Shown piece by piece: positions 7,847 through 14,947 of a stretch of 38,008 bases of DNA (position 1 is its first letter; each line of letters opens with the position of its first letter). Source of the DNA: JBOGFC01 sp050742155 (GTDB lineage Bacteria; Actinomycetota; Acidimicrobiia; Spongiisociales; JALYHC01); the NCBI GenBank assembly GCA_050742155.1, contig JBOGFC010000143.1:1-38008 (forward strand). The letters are read 5' to 3'. The position numbers and the translations under genes were made by a program. The notes under the pieces are model-generated. The model had not been told where the DNA came from. It did no database searches and saw only the letters and a list, made by a program, of their open reading frames with translations.

Positions 7847-8214
7847 GGAAGATGGGCGATGGCGTCGACCTCCACCATGATCCCGAGGAGGCCTGCCTGC
7901 ACGGTGGTGCGAGCCGGGAAAGGCTCTTGGAAGTGCTCCAAGTAGACGTGGTTGAACCGGGGCCAGTCGCTCATGTCGGCCAGATAGACGTTCACCTTGA
8001 CCACCTCACTCAGGCTGCCTCCGGCCGCCTCCACGATGGCCTTAAGGTTGTCCAGGGTAGCCCTGGCCTGATCCTCGAAGGTCTCTCCCTGCACCTGGCC
8101 CTCCAGGCTCAGGGGCCCCTGGCCGGCCACGTAGAGGATGCCGCCGGCCACCCGAGCCTGCGAATAGGGGCCCAGCGGAGCGGGGGCCCGCTCGGTGCGG
8201 ATCACGCCTTTCAT
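7843..8214 (-). CDS. RidA/YjgF-family protein
   Basis: A 123-residue RidA-fold protein, the normal size for the family. It keeps PAPLGPYSQA, GQGPLS and the key Arg102 in FPARTTVQ, which in active RidA proteins binds the carboxylate of 2-imino or 2-enamino acids and speeds their deamination. The ATG at 8214 is chosen because all family homology begins there; the longer reading upstream is Pro/Gly-rich low-complexity sequence from the intergenic hairpin. The presence of RidA beside a keto-deoxy-acid kinase and aldolase hints that the substrate route includes an amino-acid or amino-sugar step, but RidA relatives are also found in purely carbohydrate operons. Confidence 0.85.
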   Translation of the reverse strand: MKGVIRTERAPAPLGPYSQARVAGGILYVAGQGPLSLEGQVQGETFEDQARATLDNLKAIVEAAGGSLSEVVKVNVYLADMSDWPRFNHVYLEHFQEPFPARTTVQAGLLGIMVEVDAIAHLP

Positions 8215-8221
8215 GACTTTC

Positions 8222-8287
8222 GGGGGGTCCGGCGGCGGTGGGGTGGCTGGGCCGCTACCTGGCTGCTCGGGGCCGCCATGACCCCCC
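8222..8287 (-). other. Large imperfect inverted repeat just upstream of ridA
   Basis: GGGGGGTC (8222-8229) and GGCGGC (8231-8236) face GCCGCC (8272-8277) and GACCCCCC (8280-8287). The arms pair over 14 bases with only a one-versus-two-base internal bulge. The structure ends 7 nt before the ridA ATG, and there is no good Shine-Dalgarno sequence in the remaining space. It might be a terminator or attenuator between the permease genes and ridA, or a structured leader that limits ridA translation. Confidence 0.5.
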
Positions 8288-8319
8288 AAACCCCCTGCCC
8301 TTCTTGGAGGGTCCCACGC

Positions 8320-8367
8320 TTCTTGCGTGAGTTTCGTACCGTATGTGGGCAGTTACTCACGCAAGAA
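8320..8367. repeat. Palindromic intergenic repeat, copy 1
   Basis: A perfect 13-bp inverted repeat (8320-8332 with 8355-8367) encloses a 22-nt loop. The central 44 nt (8322-8365) match a second intergenic element at 35639-35682 in 33 of 44 positions by my alignment, including identical right arms and the shared loop core CGTACCG. It lies about 28 nt past the 3' end of the permease gene and before ridA. It resembles a REP- or MITE-like dispersed palindrome, or a conserved terminator-like element without a T-run. It does not code. Confidence 0.7.
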
Positions 8368-8395
8368 CGGGGACGGGAGGGGTTGGAGGTCCGGC

Positions 8396-9295
8396 TCATC
8401 CCCGCTCCGGAGCCAGGGAGGCCACCAGGCCGGAGGTGATGTAGCGGCGGAAGACCAGCGCCAGCAGGATGGGGGCGACGATGGAGAGCACGATGCCCAC
8501 CGCGATCAAGGTGTAGGAGGCGTCCGGGTTGACCGAGATGGCGGAGATCATAACCGGCACCGTCTTGGAGTTCACCGAAGCGGTGGTGAAGAGGGCGAAG
8601 AGGAACTCGTTGTAGCTGAACAGGAAACTGAAGGCCCCTACCGCCGCCAGCCCGGGCAGGGCGAGGGGCAGGGCCACATAGCGCAGCGCCTTGAAGCGTG
8701 TGCAGCCGTCCACCAGGGCCGCCTCCTCCATCTCCTTGGGGAGGGCTTGGAAGTAGAGGGTCAACACCCAGATGGTGAAGGGCAGAGTGAAGGCGGTGTG
8801 CACCAGCACCAGGGCCAGCTTGGTGTCGAGGAGCCCCATTCGCTGCAAGATCAGGTAGATGGGGATCGCCACTGCGATGGGAGGCAGCAGGCGGCTCCCC
8901 AGAATGAAGAAGAACGATCCGGTCCGACCCCGGAAGCGATCCCGGGCGAAGGTGTAGGAAGCCAGAGTGCCCAACACCAGGTTGATGGCGACCACCGCGC
9001 TGGCCACCAGGAAGGAATTGCGGAGCCCCCAGGGGAGCAGCCGGGCCTCCTGGGTGACCGGGCTGCGCAGCAGGCCGCGGGTCTCATACGCCTGGGGGAC
9101 CTGGCCCGTGAACACGTAGCGGTAGTTCTCCACCGTAAGCGGCTCGGGCACCCAGTCGGGCGGCCGCTGGACGAGGGCGCTCTCGTTCTGCAGGCTGGCG
9201 GAGACCGCCCACAAGAAGGGCAGCACGATCACCAGGCCCAAGAGCGCAGCCGCCGCCGCAACGAAGGCCCGGTAGAGGCGAGCACTCCTCCTCAC
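8396..9295 (-). CDS. Sugar ABC transporter permease, MalG type
   Basis: A 299-residue inner-membrane protein with about six helices. The cytoplasmic EAA loop is EEAALVDGCTRFKALRYVAL, where the ATPase would dock. It belongs to the CUT1 carbohydrate importer family as the MalG-like partner of the adjacent MalF-like permease. The start GTG at 9295 overlaps the upstream permease stop (GTGA); the much longer upstream reading is a shadow of that gene. No ATPase gene is present in the cluster, so a shared MsiK/MsmX-like ATPase encoded elsewhere is expected. Confidence 0.9.
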   Translation of the reverse strand: MRRSARLYRAFVAAAAALLGLVIVLPFLWAVSASLQNESALVQRPPDWVPEPLTVENYRYVFTGQVPQAYETRGLLRSPVTQEARLLPWGLRNSFLVASAVVAINLVLGTLASYTFARDRFRGRTGSFFFILGSRLLPPIAVAIPIYLILQRMGLLDTKLALVLVHTAFTLPFTIWVLTLYFQALPKEMEEAALVDGCTRFKALRYVALPLALPGLAAVGAFSFLFSYNEFLFALFTTASVNSKTVPVMISAISVNPDASYTLIAVGIVLSIVAPILLALVFRRYITSGLVASLAPERG

Positions 9296-10215
9296 ACCGC
9301 CTCCTCGTGGGGACCGACCAGCCTCAGGTAGAGAAGGATCAGCCCCAACAACCCGGCCGCCATGAGGAAGGAGAGGGCCGCCCCCTGCCCCAGGTTGAGG
9401 AACTTGAAGGTGGTGACGTAGGCGTACCAGGCGAAGAGGGTGGTGGCCGATCCGGGGCCACCACCGGTGAGCACGAAGACCAGGTCGAAGATGGCGATGG
9501 AGATCATCGTCTCGTAGACCAGCACGATCAGGAGCGGACCTCTGAGCAGGGGCAGGGTCACATGCCGGAGACGCGCCCATGGCCCGGCCCCGTCCACCCG
9601 GGCGGCCTCGCCGATATCGGTGGGGATGGCCTGCAGACCGGCCAGGAAGAGGATGGCCGGGAGGGGAAACTCCCGCCACAGGTGGGCGACCGCCACCGCC
9701 ACCATCGCCCAGGTGGGGTCGGAAAGCCAGGCGGTGTAGTGGTCGGTGAGCCCCAGCTGCAGCAGAGCCCCGTTGAGGGCCCCGAAGTTCCCGTGGAGCA
9801 GGAGCCGCCAGATGATCCCGGCCGAGACCAGCGGTATGGCCCAGGGCAGCAGAACCAGCGCCCGCAGCACGCCCAAGCCCCGGATGCGCTGGTTGAGGAG
9901 CAGCGCCACCGCCAGGCCCAGCACCGTGACCGGGATCACCGTCAGGGTGGCGAAGAGGGCGGTGGCCTTTACCGAGGTTAGGAACAGGTCGGCCTCGATG
10001 ACCTCGGTGTAGTTCCTGAGCCCCACGAAGGGGGTCTGCCCAGGCAAGGTCAGCACCCGTTGGCGCAGGCTGGTCACCGCCGCGAAGGCGAAGGGTAAGA
10101 CGGTGAACAGGGCCACCAGGAGCACGACCGGCGTGATCGTGCTCCACCGGTATCCCCTGGTACCCGCTCGCCCGGCTGTCAGCCGCGCCCGGACGACCTC
10201 CGTTCCTGTGGCCAA
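9292..10215 (-). CDS. Sugar ABC transporter permease, MalF type
   Basis: A 307-residue inner-membrane protein with about six helices, starting with a first helix at residues about 28-50 (TPVVLLVALFTVLPFAFAAV). The EAA loop is GEAARVDGAGPWARLRHVTL and the C-terminal region holds VFVLTGGGPGSATTLF, a typical MalF-like CUT1 motif. It should pair with the MalG-like protein downstream and receive substrate from the binding lipoprotein upstream, 35 nt away. Confidence 0.9.
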   Translation of the reverse strand: MATGTEVVRARLTAGRAGTRGYRWSTITPVVLLVALFTVLPFAFAAVTSLRQRVLTLPGQTPFVGLRNYTEVIEADLFLTSVKATALFATLTVIPVTVLGLAVALLLNQRIRGLGVLRALVLLPWAIPLVSAGIIWRLLLHGNFGALNGALLQLGLTDHYTAWLSDPTWAMVAVAVAHLWREFPLPAILFLAGLQAIPTDIGEAARVDGAGPWARLRHVTLPLLRGPLLIVLVYETMISIAIFDLVFVLTGGGPGSATTLFAWYAYVTTFKFLNLGQGAALSFLMAAGLLGLILLYLRLVGPHEEAV

Positions 10216-10250
10216 CTGAGTGCTCCGTCTTCCGGATGGTCAGTCCGTTG

Positions 10251-11591
10251 TCAGCCTTCGTGCTGCTGGCGGAACTCCTCCCACCGGGCCTCCATGCTCT
10301 GCAGGGCCTTCTGGACGGGGACCTGCCCCAGCACCGCATCATGGATCTGCGCGCGGGCGAATATGTCCCAAGCGCCCCACCACGGCGCCAGGCCTTCCTT
10401 CACCCGGGCCAGCTCGGCCTGCTCTCGCTCCAGCTCCACGTCTCCCCATGCGTTGATGGCCTCGGCCACCTCGGGGTCCTCGTACAGCGGAAGGTTGGCG
10501 AAGCCCAGCCCCTTCTCCAGCGCCCACCGCTTGGGCACCTTGTACTCCCCGTCGGTCTTCCCGCCGAAGTAGTTGAGGAAGTCGCAGGCCGCCGTCACCG
10601 TCTCCTCCCCCTGATCCACCGTCGCCTGGGAAAGGGCGTAGAAGCGCACGAATCCCACCGTCGAGTGGGAGTCACCGGGCATCAGGGCCATCTTGAAGTT
10701 GCCCTTCTCCTCGTGCTGCCCTTGGTTCAGCTCGGCCAGGTTGTACTTGGCGAGCACGGTGTAGATGTGCTGCCCGGCCCCCATGGTCTTCACCACGTCC
10801 GGCTCGGCCACCTCCATCGCCGCCGGATCGAGGATCCTCGACTCGTTGAGCGCGTCGTGCAGCCACTGCAGGGTCTGCTCGGCCGCCCCGCCCGGCTCGG
10901 CGAACACCGGTGTGAGGCCGTCGAACATGGCGCCGCCACGCGAGTAGACCATCGAGTAGAAGATCTCGATCATCCAGGGGTCATCCTTTTTGAGGGGGAT
11001 GGCCACCGGGAACTCAGAGATGCCTTGCTCCTTGAGAGCCGAAGCCTGCTCCGCGACCGCATCCCAGTCGACCGGCGCCCCGCCCAGGCCCGCTTCCTGC
11101 ACCTTCGCGTCGTTGTACATGAAGATGAGCAGGTCGGCGTAGTAGGGCAGCCCGTACAGGTTTCCGTCCAGGGTCATGCCCTGGGTGGCATACGGTGCCC
11201 ACTCGCCCTGGTACTGGGCCAAGTCGGGGCAGTGCTCGTTGAGGGGCGCCAGCCATCCGGCGGCCACCCACTCCTGCAGCCAGTGATCAGAGGAGTACTG
11301 CACCTCCGGAGGGTTCCCCCCGGTGAACTTGGTGGCCATGATGTCGTGGTAGTCGAACCAGGAGTGGTCCTCCAGGCTGACCTGTACACCAGGGCTCAAC
11401 TGCTCGAATTGGGCGATGTTGTCCTGTATGGTCTCGATCGAGTAGGACCACACCACGAAGTCGAGTTGCGTCCCCTCCCCCGCGGCCGGCTCCGCCCCCT
11501 CCTGAACGGGCGGAGGACCGCAGGCCACCACTACCAAGGCCAGCGCCACCGCCGGTACCAGCCATCTCGTCTTCCAGAGGCTCCCTCTCAT
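10251..11591 (-). CDS. Sugar ABC transporter substrate-binding lipoprotein
   Basis: A 446-residue extracellular solute-binding protein of the MalE/UgpB type. The signal peptide ends in a lipobox, VVVAC, with the lipidated Cys24, followed by a short acidic linker. The start ATG at 11591 is preceded by GGAGG at about 7 nt; the longer reading upstream is not supported. The mature part contains the usual features DFVVWSY near its start and GVQVSLEDHSWFDYHD. It delivers substrate to the two permeases downstream. The sugar or polyol bound cannot be read from the sequence, but the nearby KDG-type enzymes suggest a hexuronate, an aldonate or a related compound. Confidence 0.9.
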   Translation of the reverse strand: MRGSLWKTRWLVPAVALALVVVACGPPPVQEGAEPAAGEGTQLDFVVWSYSIETIQDNIAQFEQLSPGVQVSLEDHSWFDYHDIMATKFTGGNPPEVQYSSDHWLQEWVAAGWLAPLNEHCPDLAQYQGEWAPYATQGMTLDGNLYGLPYYADLLIFMYNDAKVQEAGLGGAPVDWDAVAEQASALKEQGISEFPVAIPLKKDDPWMIEIFYSMVYSRGGAMFDGLTPVFAEPGGAAEQTLQWLHDALNESRILDPAAMEVAEPDVVKTMGAGQHIYTVLAKYNLAELNQGQHEEKGNFKMALMPGDSHSTVGFVRFYALSQATVDQGEETVTAACDFLNYFGGKTDGEYKVPKRWALEKGLGFANLPLYEDPEVAEAINAWGDVELEREQAELARVKEGLAPWWGAWDIFARAQIHDAVLGQVPVQKALQSMEARWEEFRQQHEG

Positions 11592-11628
11592 ATCCCGACC
11601 TCCTTGCTCGGCTTCCTCTTCCCGTCCT

Positions 11629-12465
11629 TCACGGCAGTGCCGCCGCCGCCCCCCGGCCCACCAGCGTGCGCAGCGCATCCGGCAGGTAGTCATCACCCAC
11701 CCTGTCGGCGATCATCTGGATGGCCCGCGGGACCAGGTGCTCGATGACCTCGTCGCTCAGGCGATGGGCGGGCCCGGAGAGCGAGATGGCCCCCACCGGC
11801 CGGCCTCCCATCATGAGGGGGATCCCCACACAGCGCACCCCCAACTCGTTTTCCTCCCGGTCGACCGCGTACCCCCGGCGGCGCACGCCTTCCAGCTCCC
11901 TGAGCAGATCTTCCGGGCGGGTGAGGGTGTTGGCCGTCTTGGCCGACAGCCTGATCCTCCCGGCCCGAATGGCCTGCACCGCCTCTCCGTCCCCGGCGAA
12001 GTCGTAGGCCAGGATGGCCTTGCCCAACGCGGTGCAGTGGGCGGGGTTCCGGCCACCGATGGTGGAGGCCATCCGGATCGAACGGTCGGGGTCCACCTTG
12101 TCCTGGTAGACGACCTCACTCCCCTCCCGCACCCCCAGGTGGGCGGTCTCCCCGAAGGCCACGCTCAGCTCCTCGAGCACCGGGTGGGCGAGCGCCCGTA
12201 GGTCCAGGTCCTTGTACAGGGCGAAGCCGATTCGGAGCACCTCGGGACCCAGCCGGTAATGGCGGGAGCCCGGGGCCTGGGTGACGAAGCCCCGGTAGCG
12301 TAGGGCGGCCAGGGTCCGGTGCAGGGAGGCCTTGGGGAAGCCCAGCTCGGTGGCGATCTCCCCCAAGCTCCGCCCTCGAGGATGATCGGCCAAGACTTGC
12401 AAGATGCGAAGCGCCTTGTCCACGCTGGGCGTCGGCGACTCCCCTTCCGACAGCTGTTTGCTCAT
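11629..12465 (-). CDS. IclR-family transcriptional regulator
   Basis: A 278-residue regulator. Residues about 12-75 form the winged helix-turn-helix (SVDKALRILQVLADHP, then LGEIATELGFPKASLHRTLAALRYRGF). The rest is the IclR effector-binding domain, with HCTALGKAILAY and RRRGYAVDREENELGVRCVGIP. It is the first gene of the minus-strand transport and catabolism operon and diverges from the aldehyde dehydrogenase gene, so it probably controls both directions from the 156-nt intergenic region. The effector is likely a pathway sugar acid. Whether it represses or activates cannot be told. Confidence 0.9.
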   Translation of the reverse strand: MSKQLSEGESPTPSVDKALRILQVLADHPRGRSLGEIATELGFPKASLHRTLAALRYRGFVTQAPGSRHYRLGPEVLRIGFALYKDLDLRALAHPVLEELSVAFGETAHLGVREGSEVVYQDKVDPDRSIRMASTIGGRNPAHCTALGKAILAYDFAGDGEAVQAIRAGRIRLSAKTANTLTRPEDLLRELEGVRRRGYAVDREENELGVRCVGIPLMMGGRPVGAISLSGPAHRLSDEVIEHLVPRAIQMIADRVGDDYLPDALRTLVGRGAAAALP

Positions 12466-12531
12466 ACGGAACGTGATTCCCTAGTGAGATTCTATAGCCT
12501 ACGGGCAGGCCCGTCCAGTGGCCCCCTCGGT

Positions 12532-12566
12532 TTCACTATCGGTAGGATTCGTTCTGAGATAGCGAA
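12532..12566. promoter_or_regulatory. Candidate operator between iclR and the aldehyde dehydrogenase
   Basis: TTCACTATC (12532-12540) and GATAGCGAA (12558-12566) form an imperfect inverted repeat, 8 of 9 positions matching, with a 17-nt spacer. It lies in the AT-richer part of the divergent intergenic region. IclR-type operators are often short inverted repeats near the divergent promoters, so this is a reasonable binding-site candidate. On the minus strand, a TATAGA-like -10 element is visible around 12490. Confidence 0.35.
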
Positions 12567-12621
12567 CTTGGAGGTCATCGGGGTGGGAGCCACCGATCAA
12601 AGAGAGGCCACTGGCCTCCGT

Positions 12622-14055
12622 ATGAGCATTGGGGGCGAGTGGGTCGAGGCATCGGACGGCGAGACCTTCCCGGCGACCAGCCCGGCCAGCGGCGAGGTGT
12701 TGGCGCTGCTGCCGGAGGGCAATCGCCGGGACGCCCAGCGAGCCCTCGAGGCCGCCAACCAGGCCCGTCCCGTCATGGCCGCCCTGCCGGTCTTCCAGCG
12801 GGCCGAGCTGTCCCACCGCATCGCCGCAATCATCGATGCCCGCCGGGAAGACTTGGCTCGCCAGCTCTCGGTCGAACAGGGAAAGCCTTACCGGGAGGCG
12901 TATGCCGAGGTGAGCTTCGCCGCCGGTCTCTATCGAGACGCCGCCGAGTATGCCACCCGCCTGGCCACCCAAGTGCTGCCTTCGAGCGATCCCGACAAGC
13001 GGATCATCACCCTTCGCCAGCCGCACGGGGTGGTGGCCATCATCACGCCCTGGAACTATCCGGTGGGGATCCCCAGCGAGTATCTCTCCGCCGCCTTGGC
13101 CACCGGAAACACCGTGGTCTGGAAGCCGGCCCCCACCACATCGCTGATCGCCGCCCGCCTCATGGAGTGCTTCTTGGAAGCAGGCCTTCCCGAAGGGGCT
13201 GTGAACCTGGTCTTCGGAGGCGTGGAGGTGGGAGACGAGATGGTCGGCAACCCAGGCACCCACGCGGTGGGCTTCACCGGCAGCTCGGCCACCGGCAACC
13301 TGGTGGCCCAGCGAGCCGGCGCCAAGCCCACCCTGTTGGAGTTGGGCGGGAACGGCCCCACCATCATCCTCGACGACGCCGACCTGGAGCGGGCCGTGGT
13401 CGGCACCGCCTTCGGCTGCTACAGCAACGCCGGGCAGATCTGCCAGTCGAGCGAGCGCATCCTGGTGCAAGAAGCGGTGCACGACACGCTGGCGGAGGGG
13501 CTCGTGGAGAAGGCGCAGGCCATCCGGCTGGGCGATCCATTGGAGACGGAGACCACGATGGGCCCGCTCAACAACGAGGGCGTGGCCCGAAAGACCGACC
13601 AACACCTGGCCGAGGCGCTCTCCCACGGGGCGGTGGTGCTCACCGGCGGCGGCCGGGCCAAGGGCTTCCCGACCGATCTCTACTATCAGCCCACCGTCAT
13701 CGACCGGGTGGCGGTGGACTCGCTCTTCAACCGGGAGGAGACGTTCGGGCCGGTGGCCCCCCTCATCTCCCTGAAGAGCCTCGACGAGGTCATCGAGGTG
13801 GCCAATGCCTGCCACCTGGGGCTGTGCGCCTCCGTCTACACCCGCGACCTCGCCAAGGCGTGGTACGTGGCCGAACGGCTGCAGTGCGGGGTGGTGAACA
13901 TCAACGAGAGCCCTGCCTACTGGGACGGGAGAACGCCTTTCGGCGGCTACTCCGGGAAGGGGAGCGGGGTGGGGAGGCTGGGCGGAGAGGCGACCCTCTT
14001 CGCCATGACCCAGCTCAAGAGCCTGGTCATGCATGTGGGCATGGAGACTGAGTGA
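12622..14055 (+). CDS. NAD(P)-dependent aldehyde dehydrogenase
   Basis: A 477-residue aldehyde dehydrogenase with all catalytic features. Asn145 lies in TPWNYPVG, Glu240 in LLELGGNGP and the nucleophile Cys274 in NAGQICQSSER. It oxidises an aldehyde to the acid with NAD(P)+. The sequence type resembles lactaldehyde, glycolaldehyde or succinate-semialdehyde dehydrogenases; the exact substrate is not evident. ATG at 12622 starts at the usual SIGGEW N-terminal motif, and the longer upstream reading runs into the regulatory region. Its 3' end overlaps the creatininase-family gene (GTGA). Divergence from iclR suggests the same inducer as the sugar-acid operon. Confidence 0.85.
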   Translation: MSIGGEWVEASDGETFPATSPASGEVLALLPEGNRRDAQRALEAANQARPVMAALPVFQRAELSHRIAAIIDARREDLARQLSVEQGKPYREAYAEVSFAAGLYRDAAEYATRLATQVLPSSDPDKRIITLRQPHGVVAIITPWNYPVGIPSEYLSAALATGNTVVWKPAPTTSLIAARLMECFLEAGLPEGAVNLVFGGVEVGDEMVGNPGTHAVGFTGSSATGNLVAQRAGAKPTLLELGGNGPTIILDDADLERAVVGTAFGCYSNAGQICQSSERILVQEAVHDTLAEGLVEKAQAIRLGDPLETETTMGPLNNEGVARKTDQHLAEALSHGAVVLTGGGRAKGFPTDLYYQPTVIDRVAVDSLFNREETFGPVAPLISLKSLDEVIEVANACHLGLCASVYTRDLAKAWYVAERLQCGVVNINESPAYWDGRTPFGGYSGKGSGVGRLGGEATLFAMTQLKSLVMHVGMETE

Positions 14056-14828
14056 CCCAGGAGATCCGTCTCGAGCTGCTCACCCACCCCGAGGTGGCGG
14101 GCCTCGATCGAGGCGAGACGGTGGTAGTGGTGCCCACCGGCTCCATCGAGCAGCACGGACCCCATCTTCCGCTCGACACCGACACCTTCCTGGTCACGCA
14201 GGTGGCGGCGGCTGCCGCCCGCCGGGCCCAGGACTCCGGGCCCGTTCTGGTGACCCCCACCGCCTGCCTCGGCTCCTCCGAGCACCACATGGCCTTCCCG
14301 GGGACCCTCACCCTGTCGCCGGCCACCTTCACCCAGGCGGTCAAGGAGCTGTGCCGCTCCCTCCTCCGCCACGGCTTCCGGCGCCTGCTGGTCGTCAACG
14401 GGCACGGAGGCAACTCGGCCCTGTTGGCCGGGCTGGTGCAGGAGCTGGGGTTCGAGGAGGACATCCACCTGGCCTTCCTCAATTACTGGGACGCCGCCCG
14501 GGAAGCCGTCGAGGAGGTGAGGGAGTCCCCACCGGGGGGCATGGGGCATGCCTGCGAGTTCGAGACCTCGCTGGTCCTCCACCTGCGCCCGGATTCGGTC
14601 CGGACCGACCTCATCAAACGGGAGATCGCTGAGCCCCGCTATGCCTCCGAGCGTCTCGATCTGTTCCTGGGCGGTCCGCTGATCGCCCACTGGAAGACCC
14701 ACGAGCTGAGCACCTCCGGGGTGATGGGTGCCCCCGACCTGGCAAGCGCAGAGAAGGGGCGGCGGCTCTTCGAGGCTTGCGTGGCGGGGGTGGCCCAAGC
14801 GATCGAGGAGCTCCGCCGGGCAGGCTAG
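14052..14828 (+). CDS. Creatininase-family metal-dependent hydrolase
   Basis: A 258-residue protein of the creatininase fold. The metal-binding motifs are visible: VPTGSIEQHGPHLPLDTD near residues 26-43 (Glu, His and Asp ligands), LLVVNGHGGN near 116-125, and GHACEFETS near 163-171. The family includes creatinine amidohydrolase, MftE-type peptidases, ArfB formamide hydrolase and a cyclic diketo-inositol hydrolase, so the chemistry is hydrolysis of an amide, or of a C-C bond in a cyclic diketone. The GTG start overlaps the aldehyde dehydrogenase stop. The context, with KDG kinase and KDPG aldolase across the divergent promoter, makes a role in opening a ring or deacylating an amino sugar plausible but unproven. 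Confidence 0.8.
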   Translation: MTQEIRLELLTHPEVAGLDRGETVVVVPTGSIEQHGPHLPLDTDTFLVTQVAAAAARRAQDSGPVLVTPTACLGSSEHHMAFPGTLTLSPATFTQAVKELCRSLLRHGFRRLLVVNGHGGNSALLAGLVQELGFEEDIHLAFLNYWDAAREAVEEVRESPPGGMGHACEFETSLVLHLRPDSVRTDLIKREIAEPRYASERLDLFLGGPLIAHWKTHELSTSGVMGAPDLASAEKGRRLFEACVAGVAQAIEELRRAG

Positions 14829-14847
14829 GCGTGCAGACCGTCGGCCC

Positions 14848-14870
14848 CGCCTCGGCACGAGGCGACCTTT
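14848..14870 (+). terminator. Candidate intrinsic terminator
   Basis: CGCCTC (14848-14853), loop GGCAC, GAGGCG (14859-14864), then ACCTTTCT. A six-base GC stem followed by a short T-rich stretch, 20 nt after the creatininase-family stop and before the next operon's promoter region. Confidence 0.5.
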
Positions 14871-14879
14871 CTATCCCCA

Positions 14880-14911
14880 TTGACGATCTCGAACGCCGGG
14901 GACCTTACGAT
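14880..14911 (+). promoter_or_regulatory. Candidate promoter for the sugar-acid operon
   Basis: TTGACG (14880-14885) and TACGAT (14906-14911) resemble -35 and -10 elements, but the 20-nt spacer is longer than ideal. They sit 37 nt or more before the ATG at 14948, and AGAGGAA serves as ribosome binding site. This is the only promoter-like sequence seen ahead of the 8-kb operon. Confidence 0.35.
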
Positions 14912-14947
14912 GCTTAACTGCCCCAGCTTGAGTCGAAGAGGAATCGG

